Assembly (NCBI GenBank): GCA_021781345.1
Contig: JAJXWZ010000226.1
Location: 1 to 47,097 of the forward strand
Origin: Pseudomonadota bacterium
Lineage (GTDB): Bacteria; Pseudomonadota; Gammaproteobacteria; Xanthomonadales; Rhodanobacteraceae
Reading direction: 5' to 3'
DNA length: 47,097 bases
The first letter of the stretch is position 1. Every line of letters begins with the position of its first letter. This document shows, piece after piece, positions 39,751 through 47,097 of the stretch. Under the pieces are notes generated by a model that was given only the letters and a program-made list of their open reading frames with translations, had not been told where the DNA came from and did not search any database. A program made the translations under genes and the position numbers.

Positions 39751-42072
39751 ATGCATACGAGATTCTCGCTTGTCATCGCCATCGCCGTGTTCGGTGCGTG
39801 CCACGTCGCGCAGGCCGCAGCCTCCGTAGCCGCGTGGTCGCTGCTGCCGCAGCCGGCCGTGATGCATCCGTCGGGGCGCGGTTCGGTGACGGTGGCCGGC
39901 GGCGACCGGGTCCTGCTGCAAGGCACGCACGGCGGGCAGGCACGGGCCGTCGTGCGACACTTCGCCGCGCTGGTGGCGCACACGCGTGGCCTGCACCTGC
40001 GCGTGGATTCGGCGCCGCAACGGCGAAGCCGCGCCACGATCGTGTTCCGCCTGGATCCGCACGCGCGGGTCGCCCACGACGCGGGATATCGAATCAAGAT
40101 CGGCGAGGATCGCATCGAGAGCACGGCGCGCACGCCACGCGGGCTGTTCTACGCGAGCGTTGCCGTCTGGCAGCTCCTGACACCGGATGACAAGCGTGAT
40201 GTGTCCGTGCGCGTCGCCGACGGCAGCATCGAAGACTGGCCGCGATTCCGCTGGCGCGGCCTGATGCTGGACTCGGCGCGGCACTTCCAGAGCGTCGCCG
40301 ACATCGAAAAGCTGATCGACTGGATGTCGCTGCAGAAATTGAACATGCTGCACTGGCACCTGACCGACGACCAGGGCTGGCGATTGCAGGTTCCGCGCTA
40401 TCCCGAACTCACACGCATCGGTGCGTGCCGCAAGGCGGTTGGTCCGGACGCGGCACTGACTGGTTCACCCGACAAGCCGTACTGCGGTTTCTACACCGAG
40501 GCGGACGTGCGCGAAATCGTGCGTTACGCGGCCGAACGCTTCGTCACGGTGGTGCCGGAAATCGACATTCCCGGCCACGCGCAGGCAGCCATCGCGTCGT
40601 ATCCGTGGCTGGGCGTGACCGGCAAGCGACCGCCGGTGTCGACCGACTGGGGCATCAACACCTGGCTGCTCGCGCCCGACGCGCGCACGCTGCATTTCCT
40701 CGACAACGTGCTCGCTGAGGTGATGAAGCTGTTCCCGTCGAAGTACATCCACATCGGTGGCGACGAGGCGGCCAAGGACCAGTGGAATGCCTCGCCGGCG
40801 GTGCGCGCGCGGATGCATCAGCTGGGCCTCAAGGACATGGACCAGCTGCAGGGCTGGTTCACCACGCAGGTCGCCGACTATCTGGCCCGGCACGGACGCA
40901 CCGCAGTGGGCTGGGACGAAATCCTCAAGGGCCGGGCCCCGGCCTCCGCGGTGGTGATGTCCTGGCATGCGCCGGTCGGCGCGTTGCAGGCGATCGAGCA
41001 GGGCCACGACGTGGTGATGGCGTCCTCGCCCACGTTGTACCTGGACCACTACCAGTCGGATTTGCACGACGAGCCACCGGGCCGGCCCGACGTGGAATCG
41101 CTCAAAGATGTTTACGATTACGACCCGCTGCCGCCCGGCGCGACCGCGGCGCAGGCGAGCCACATCCTGGGCGTGCAGGCCAATCTCTGGACCGAGTACA
41201 TGCCGACCTTCGCGCGTGTCCAGCACGCGGTATTCCCGCGCATCGCCGCGCTGTCGGAGGTCGCATGGTCGCCGGCCGCGGCGCACGACTGGCACGGGTT
41301 CCTTGCGCGCATGCCGGCCGAACTCGCGCGCTACCGCGCGCTCGGCATCGACTACGCCGACAGCGCGTTCGCGCCGGCGTTCGCGTTGAAGGCGGTTACC
41401 GGCAACGCCATCGACGTCGCATTGTCCGACCAGGCGGATTTCGGCACGATCCGCTACACCACCGACGGTTCCATGCCGGGCGTCGACTCGACGCGCTACA
41501 CCCGGCCGCTGTCGTTCGCGGCGGACCGACCGACCACGCTGCGCGCGGCGACGTTCGCGCCCGATGGATTCCAACTGGCCGCGCCCCGCGCGCAAGCGGT
41601 CGATGCGGCGGCGCTGCTGACCCGCAACAGCGACCAGCTCGATGCCTGCGGGAACCAGCTCGTGCTGCGGCTGCAAGACGTTCGTCCGTTGCACGGTGCG
41701 CGCCCCGTGTACAGGCTCGACATCGAAAACATGTGCTGGCTGTGGCCGCATGCGCCGCTGGATGGCGTGCGGCGCATCGCGCTGACGGTCGGCAACCTGC
41801 CGTGGAACTTCGCGCTGTGGACCGACGCCGCGAAAGTCGTGGTGCGGCCGAAGGCCTCGCCTGCCGGCGAATTCCAGGTCCATGAAGATTCCTGCGATGG
41901 CCCGTTGCTGGCGACGCTGCCGCTGGCATCGGCGACGCGCACGCCGTTGCAGACGACGTTGACGGCGGGCATTCCACCGACCTCCGGGACGCATGACCTG
42001 TGCATCTACGCGACCGGCGATCCGCGCGACGGCCTGTGGGCGATCGGCAAGGCTCGGTTGCTGACGCGCTGA
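39751..42072 (+). CDS. Beta-N-acetylhexosaminidase (GH20)
   Basis: FRWRGLMLDSARHF, LNMLHWHLTDDQGWRL, VPEIDIPGHAQAAIASYP, YIHIGGDEAAKDQW; signal peptide. Confidence 0.95.
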   Translation: MHTRFSLVIAIAVFGACHVAQAAASVAAWSLLPQPAVMHPSGRGSVTVAGGDRVLLQGTHGGQARAVVRHFAALVAHTRGLHLRVDSAPQRRSRATIVFRLDPHARVAHDAGYRIKIGEDRIESTARTPRGLFYASVAVWQLLTPDDKRDVSVRVADGSIEDWPRFRWRGLMLDSARHFQSVADIEKLIDWMSLQKLNMLHWHLTDDQGWRLQVPRYPELTRIGACRKAVGPDAALTGSPDKPYCGFYTEADVREIVRYAAERFVTVVPEIDIPGHAQAAIASYPWLGVTGKRPPVSTDWGINTWLLAPDARTLHFLDNVLAEVMKLFPSKYIHIGGDEAAKDQWNASPAVRARMHQLGLKDMDQLQGWFTTQVADYLARHGRTAVGWDEILKGRAPASAVVMSWHAPVGALQAIEQGHDVVMASSPTLYLDHYQSDLHDEPPGRPDVESLKDVYDYDPLPPGATAAQASHILGVQANLWTEYMPTFARVQHAVFPRIAALSEVAWSPAAAHDWHGFLARMPAELARYRALGIDYADSAFAPAFALKAVTGNAIDVALSDQADFGTIRYTTDGSMPGVDSTRYTRPLSFAADRPTTLRAATFAPDGFQLAAPRAQAVDAAALLTRNSDQLDACGNQLVLRLQDVRPLHGARPVYRLDIENMCWLWPHAPLDGVRRIALTVGNLPWNFALWTDAAKVVVRPKASPAGEFQVHEDSCDGPLLATLPLASATRTPLQTTLTAGIPPTSGTHDLCIYATGDPRDGLWAIGKARLLTR

Positions 42073-42075
42073 TCG

Positions 42076-43275
42076 TCAGCTTTTCAGCAAGCCCGTCGCC
42101 CGGCCGACCTTGGTGAACGCCGCGATCGCGCGGTCGAGGTGCTCTTGCGTGTGCGCCGCACACATCTGGGTGCGGATGCGCGCCTTGCCCTCCGGCACCA
42201 CCGGGAAGAAAAACCCGATCGCGTAGATGCCTTCGTCCAGCAGCCCCGCGGCCATCGCCTGCGCGAGCTTGGCATCGTGGGTCATCACCGGCACGATCGG
42301 GTGGTTGCCGGGCCGGATGTCGAAGCCTGCCTTGGTCATCGCATCGCGGAAATAGCGCGTGTTTTCCACCAGCTTTTCGCGCAGGTCGCCGGCCTCGTCA
42401 AGCATCTTCAGCACTTCGATCGAGGCCGCCACCAGCGCCGGCGGCAGCGAGTTGGAGAACAGGTACGGACGCGAGCGCTGTCGCAGCATGTCGATGATCT
42501 CCCTGCGGCCGGTGGTGAAGCCGCCGACCGCGCCGCCCAGCGCCTTGCCCAGCGTGCCGGTGAAGATGTCGATCCGATCCATCACGCCGTGGACTTCGGC
42601 CGAACCGCGCCCGGTCTTGCCGAGGAAGCCGGTCGCGTGGCACTCGTCGATGTGCACCAGCGCGTTGTACTTCTTGGCGAGTTCGGTGATCCGGTCCAGC
42701 GGCGCCACCACGCCGTCCATCGAGAACACGCCGTCGGTCGAGATCAGCTTGGTGCGCGCGCCGGCCGCGTCGGCAGCCTGCAACTGGCGTTCGAGGTCGG
42801 CCACGTCGCCGTTGGCGTAGCGGAAGCGCCTGGCCTTGCACAGCCGGATGCCGTCGATGATCGAGGCGTGGTTGAGCGCGTCGGAAATGATCGCATCCTG
42901 CTCGCCCAGCAGCGGTTCGAACAGCCCGCCGTTGGCATCGAAGCAGGCCGCGTAAAGAATGGAATCGTCGGTCCCGAAGAATTTGGCGATGTCGGCCTCG
43001 AGCCGTTTGTGCAGGTCCTGGGTACCGCAGATGAAGCGCACGCTGGCCATCCCGAAACCGTGCGTGTCCAGCGCCCGCTTGGCCGCCTCGATCAGGCGCG
43101 GATGATCGGCGAGCCCGAGGTAGTTGTTGGCGCAGAAGTTCAGCACCTGGCGGCCGTCGGCCAGCGTGATCTCGGCCGATTGCGGCGAGGTGATGATGCG
43201 TTCGTCCTTGTACAGGCCAGAGTCGCGGATCGAGGCGAGTTCGGAAGCGAAGCGGTCTTGTGCGGGATAGGTCAT
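42076..43275 (-). CDS. kbl: Glycine C-acetyltransferase (2-amino-3-ketobutyrate CoA ligase)
   Basis: [82 protein letters not shown]. Confidence 0.96.
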   Translation of the reverse strand: MTYPAQDRFASELASIRDSGLYKDERIITSPQSAEITLADGRQVLNFCANNYLGLADHPRLIEAAKRALDTHGFGMASVRFICGTQDLHKRLEADIAKFFGTDDSILYAACFDANGGLFEPLLGEQDAIISDALNHASIIDGIRLCKARRFRYANGDVADLERQLQAADAAGARTKLISTDGVFSMDGVVAPLDRITELAKKYNALVHIDECHATGFLGKTGRGSAEVHGVMDRIDIFTGTLGKALGGAVGGFTTGRREIIDMLRQRSRPYLFSNSLPPALVAASIEVLKMLDEAGDLREKLVENTRYFRDAMTKAGFDIRPGNHPIVPVMTHDAKLAQAMAAGLLDEGIYAIGFFFPVVPEGKARIRTQMCAAHTQEHLDRAIAAFTKVGRATGLLKS

Positions 43276-43955
43276 GGCGGGTCCTGGTGTTGCGGTGATG
43301 GCGTGGACGGGGGCATGGCGGATGCGGGCCCGGCGGGCAGCGGTTCGGGCGAGGGAGCGCTGTCCGGGCCGATCAGCGTGGCGTATTCCTGGTCGAGCTG
43401 CATCACGTTCCTGCCGATTTCATCGACGATCCCGGCGCAGAAGTCCACCGGGTGCGGCTGCTGCATCATCAGCGAGGTGTCGAGCTCGACCCCTTTTAGT
43501 ATGTATTGCTGGTGGCCGTAGATTTGCGACACCACCTGCGCCTGCTTGAACGGCATGTTGGCCAGCGCCTGCGTCGCGATGGACGTCCGGTACGCCGAAT
43601 CAAGCGGGATCAATCCGCCGATGCCGTCCCATTCATTCCACAGGTAGCAAACCCGGGGCGGCTGGTTGCGGTTCCGGGGCGAATCCTGCATCGCCGCCGC
43701 CATGCGGTACATGTGCCTGGCGTAATCGCGCAGCACCACGCGGTTGTGCGCCAGCTCGGCGCGGATCGCGTGCATGGCTTCGTCCACGTTCGCCTGCTGC
43801 TGGCGCTGCATGACCCAGTCGTTGATGAACAGGGCAAGCAGGATGCCGACCACCACCGCGAAGACCTGGACGGCGACGTCGCCGAGATCGATCGCCTCGC
43901 GCTTGAACCAGTTCCAGTGCCGGCGCCGCGGTGCTTCGGGCGGTGGTGTCTCCAT
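43272..43955 (-). CDS. Hypothetical single-TM protein between tdh and kbl
   Basis: [56 protein letters not shown]; its stop overlaps the kbl start (ATGA). Confidence 0.82.
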   Translation of the reverse strand: METPPPEAPRRRHWNWFKREAIDLGDVAVQVFAVVVGILLALFINDWVMQRQQQANVDEAMHAIRAELAHNRVVLRDYARHMYRMAAAMQDSPRNRNQPPRVCYLWNEWDGIGGLIPLDSAYRTSIATQALANMPFKQAQVVSQIYGHQQYILKGVELDTSLMMQQPHPVDFCAGIVDEIGRNVMQLDQEYATLIGPDSAPSPEPLPAGPASAMPPSTPSPQHQDPP

Positions 43956-43982
43956 CGGTGGCTCCGGGATCGGCGCGGCCGC

Positions 43983-45014
43983 CTACCAGCTGCACACCAC
44001 CTTGCCGCATTCGCCCGACGCCATCAGGTCGAAGCCCTGCTGGAAGTCGTCGATCGCGATCTGGTGGGTCAGCACCTTCTGCAAGGGGAAACCGGTCAGC
44101 AGCATCTGGGTCATCTTGTACCAGGTCTCGTACATGCGTCGGCCGTAGATGCCGTGCAGGGTCAGGCCCTTGAAGATCACCTTGTCCCAGTCGATGCCGG
44201 CGCCGTTCGGCAGGATGCCGAGCAGCGCGACCTTGCCGCCGTGGTACATGCACTCGAGCATGTCGGCGAAGGCGCGCGGGTTGCCGCTCATCTCCAGGCC
44301 GACGTCGAAACCCTCCATGTGCAGTTCCGACAGCACCTCGCGCAGCGGCTGCCGCGACACGTTGACCACCCGCGTCGCGCCCATGTCGGCGGCCAGCTTC
44401 AACCGGTAGTCGTTGACGTCGGTGACCACCACGTTGCGCGCGCCGACGTGGCGCGCGATGCCGGCGGCGATGACGCCGATCGGGCCAGCGCCGGTGATCA
44501 GCACGTCCTCGCCGACCAGGTCGTATTCCAGCGCGCAGTGCGCGGCATTGCCGTAGGGATCGAAGAACGCCGCCAGCGACGACGGAATCTGGTCCGGGAT
44601 CGGCCACAGGTTCGACTGCGGCATCACGATGTACTGCGCGAACGCGCCATTGCGGTTCACGCCGATGCCGACGGTGTTGGGGCACAGGTGCGGCCGGCCG
44701 GCGCGGCAGTTGCGGCACATGCCACAGGTGATGTGGCCCTCGGCCGAGACGCGCTGGCCGACGCGGTAACCGCGCACCTCGTCGCCGACCGCGACGATCC
44801 GGCCGACGAATTCGTGGCCGATCACCAGCCCGGGCTTGATCGTGCGCTGCGCCCATTCGTCCCAGTTGTAGATGTGCAGGTCGGTGCCGCAGATCGCGGT
44901 CTTCTCGACCTCGATCAGCACCTCGTTGGCGCCATGTTGCGGCACCTCCACCTCTTCCATCCAGATGCCCTTGGCGGCGTCGCGCTTGACCAGCGCCCTC
45001 ATCATGTTCGGCAT
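43983..45014 (-). CDS. tdh: L-threonine 3-dehydrogenase
   Basis: [90 protein letters not shown]. Confidence 0.96.
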   Translation of the reverse strand: MPNMMRALVKRDAAKGIWMEEVEVPQHGANEVLIEVEKTAICGTDLHIYNWDEWAQRTIKPGLVIGHEFVGRIVAVGDEVRGYRVGQRVSAEGHITCGMCRNCRAGRPHLCPNTVGIGVNRNGAFAQYIVMPQSNLWPIPDQIPSSLAAFFDPYGNAAHCALEYDLVGEDVLITGAGPIGVIAAGIARHVGARNVVVTDVNDYRLKLAADMGATRVVNVSRQPLREVLSELHMEGFDVGLEMSGNPRAFADMLECMYHGGKVALLGILPNGAGIDWDKVIFKGLTLHGIYGRRMYETWYKMTQMLLTGFPLQKVLTHQIAIDDFQQGFDLMASGECGKVVCSW

Positions 45015-45100
45015 GTCGTCGGCCTTGCTGTGAAGTCGATCCGACCATTATAGGACCGGCCGCGAGGGGCACGCCGTGCGTGGCCCGTACAATCGCGCGC

Positions 45101-46072
45101 ATGCCGCATCAGATTCCCGCCAGCGACCGCCGACCGCCCGCGATCTTCCTGATGGGACCGACCGCGTCGGGCAAGACCGCGCTGGCCTGCGCGCTGGCCG
45201 GGCGATTCTCGGTCGATCTGGTCAGCGTCGATTCGGCGCTGGTCTATCGCGGCCTCGACATCGGCGCGGCCAAGCCTTCTGCGGAAACGCTGCGGCGCTA
45301 CCCGCATGCGCTGGTCGACATCCGCGATCCGTCCGAACCGTATTCGGCGGCGCAATTCCGCGACGACGCGCTGGCCGCAATGCAAGCCATCACGGCGCGT
45401 GGCCGCGTGCCGCTGCTGGTCGGTGGCACCGGGCTTTATTTCCGCGCGCTGCAATACGGGCTGTCGGCGATGCCGTCGGCGGACGGCGGCGTACGCGAGC
45501 GCCTGCGCGTCGAAGCCGCGCGCGGGGGCTGGCCGGCGCTGCACGCGCGGCTCGCCGTGCGCGATCCGGTTGCCGCCGCCCGCATCCGCCCTAACGACGC
45601 GCAACGCATCCAGCGCGCGCTGGAGGTCATCGAACTTTCCGGCCGCACGCCCAGCGCGTTGCACGCGGGATCGCGCATCGCGAACCGGCTGCCGTTCCGC
45701 ATCCTGAAAATCGCGCTGGTCCCTGTCGATCGCGGCGCATCGCGCGAACGCATCGCACGGCGTTTCGACGCGATGCTCGCAGCGGGGTTCCTGGACGAAG
45801 TGGAACGCCTGCGGGATCGCGGCGATCTGTACGCCGATTTGCCGGCGCTGCGCGCGGTGGGCTATCGGCAGGCCTGGGAATACCTCGATGGGGCCGGCAC
45901 GCAAGCCGAATTCCGCGAACGCGCGATCCATGCGACGCGCCAGCTCGCCAAGCGCCAGGCTACCTGGCTGCGCGGCGAGCTGGATGCCCGCGTGTTCGAT
46001 CCGGAGCGCGCGGAATGCCTCGAATCGGCAGCCGCCGCGATCGCGCGGTTCCTGCCCGCGAAAACCGCGTGA
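45101..46072 (+). CDS. miaA: tRNA dimethylallyltransferase
   Basis: [69 protein letters not shown]; upstream of hfq-hflX. Confidence 0.95.
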   Translation: MPHQIPASDRRPPAIFLMGPTASGKTALACALAGRFSVDLVSVDSALVYRGLDIGAAKPSAETLRRYPHALVDIRDPSEPYSAAQFRDDALAAMQAITARGRVPLLVGGTGLYFRALQYGLSAMPSADGGVRERLRVEAARGGWPALHARLAVRDPVAAARIRPNDAQRIQRALEVIELSGRTPSALHAGSRIANRLPFRILKIALVPVDRGASRERIARRFDAMLAAGFLDEVERLRDRGDLYADLPALRAVGYRQAWEYLDGAGTQAEFRERAIHATRQLAKRQATWLRGELDARVFDPERAECLESAAAAIARFLPAKTA

Positions 46073-46156
46073 AAACGCCAAAAACAGGCCGTTCTGCGCT
46101 ACCATTTGCCTCCGCGACGAATCCGCGCGGGAAACCCTGATCGGAAGGCCATAACA

Positions 46157-46420
46157 ATGTCCAAAAGCCAATCGTTGCAGGATCCGTTCCTGAATGCCTT
46201 GCGGCGTGAACGCGTGCCGGTCGCGATCTACCTGGTCAACGGCATCAAGCTGCAGGGCGTCGTCGAATCGTTCGACCAGTTCGTGGTGCTGCTGCGCAAC
46301 CAAGTCAGCCAGATGGTGTACAAGCATGCCATCTCGACCGTGGTGCCGAGCCGTGCGGTGAAGGTCGGCGGTGGCGACGAAGAGAAGCCGGACACCGCAG
46401 AATCTCAGGTAGAGGACTGA
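46157..46420 (+). CDS. hfq: RNA chaperone Hfq
   Basis: [66 protein letters not shown]. Confidence 0.98.
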   Translation: MSKSQSLQDPFLNALRRERVPVAIYLVNGIKLQGVVESFDQFVVLLRNQVSQMVYKHAISTVVPSRAVKVGGGDEEKPDTAESQVED

Positions 46421-46425
46421 TTCCT

Positions 46426-47097
46426 CTGTTTGAACGAGAAAAGCGAGGCGAACGCGCGCTGCTGGTGTTGCCGTACACCGGCAATGCCGCGGCTGCGCGC
46501 CGGGCGCAGGAATTCGCCGAGCTCGCCAGGTCCGCCGGCGCCGACATCCTGGCCACGCTGCACGCGCGCGTGGACACGCCCAATCCGAAGTTCTACATCG
46601 GTACCGGCAAGGCCGACGAGGTGCAGGCGAAGGTCAAGGAACTCGGCGCCGACCTGGTGCTGGTCGACCATGCGCTGACGCCGGTGCAGGAACGCAACCT
46701 CGAGAAGCATTTTTCCGCGCGGGTGATCGACCGCGCCGCGCTGATCCTCGACATCTTCGCCCAGCGCGCCCAATCGCACGAAGGAAAACTCGAGGTCGAA
46801 CTGGCGCAACTCAAGCACATGGCGACGCGGCTGGTGCGCGGCTGGACCCACCTGGAGCGCCAACGCGGCGGTTCGATCGGCCTGCGCGGTCCCGGCGAAA
46901 CCCAGCTCGAGACCGACCGCCGCCTGTTGCAGAAGCGTGTCGAACAATTGCAGAAGCGCCTCGACAAGGTCGGCGTGCAGCGCGACCAGCAGCGCCGCGC
47001 GCGCCTGCGCAACACGTTGCCGCGGGTCGCGCTGGTCGGTTACACCAACGCCGGCAAGTCCACGCTGTTCAATACCGTCACCCGCGGTTCGGTCTAC
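46426..47097 (+). CDS. hflX: GTPase HflX, C-terminus truncated by window edge
   Basis: In-frame translation LFEREKRGERALLVLPYTGN...FYIGTGKADEVQAKVKEL...GWTHLERQRGGSIGLRGPGETQLETDRRLL...VALVGYTNAGKSTLFN. Not in ORF track; candidate CTG start. Confidence 0.9.
   Translation, partial: MFEREKRGERALLVLPYTGNAAAARRAQEFAELARSAGADILATLHARVDTPNPKFYIGTGKADEVQAKVKELGADLVLVDHALTPVQERNLEKHFSARVIDRAALILDIFAQRAQSHEGKLEVELAQLKHMATRLVRGWTHLERQRGGSIGLRGPGETQLETDRRLLQKRVEQLQKRLDKVGVQRDQQRRARLRNTLPRVALVGYTNAGKSTLFNTVTRGSVY

Noticed and set aside
40465-41994. 509-aa minus-strand ORF antisense to GH20
   Set aside because: No domain; GH20 on the plus strand is unambiguous.
43506-45053. 515-aa plus-strand ORF antisense to the tdh region
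   Set aside because: Shadow ORF; tdh is unambiguous on the minus strand.

Overview
The window is a GC-rich, densely packed chromosomal segment. Gene content and order (miaA-hfq-hflX, CUT-type nag locus, many TonB receptors) suggest a gammaproteobacterium of the Xanthomonadales / Rhodanobacteraceae type; this is inferred from remembered families, with no search run. I support about 34 protein-coding genes. Two are cut by the window edges and absent from the ORF track: a TonB receptor (1-2174, minus) and hflX (~46426-47097, plus). From left to right: a TonB receptor divergent from a TetR regulator plus 3-hydroxybutyrate-oligomer hydrolase; ppiB; GlsB/YeaQ; aspartate aminotransferase; mdh; a TolB-like/TPR protein followed by a nonsense-truncated remnant of a similar protein; a BNR/VPS10-like secreted protein; prpB, an unknown membrane protein and prpC, with prpD about 8 kb away; GST; fadH; an S9 peptidase; a DUF6159-like protein; DUF924; an SDR; TerC with a candidate yybP-ykoY Mn riboswitch; OmpA; a pseudouridine synthase; an N-acetylglucosamine/chitin-oligomer locus (nagA, NagB-II SIS protein, LacI regulator, nagP, sugar kinase, TonB receptor, GH9, GH20) with palindromic operators between the divergent arms; kbl, an unknown membrane protein and tdh; then miaA-hfq-hflX. 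I saw no CRISPR array, tRNA/rRNA gene, transposase or prophage. The best leads are the Mn riboswitch, the nag operator pair, the atypical GH9 active-site motif, the TonB/TetR/3HB-oligomer cluster, the two unknown anchored proteins embedded in metabolic operons, the candidate CTG start of hflX, and the hairpin pairs sharing an ACCGGATCC core.
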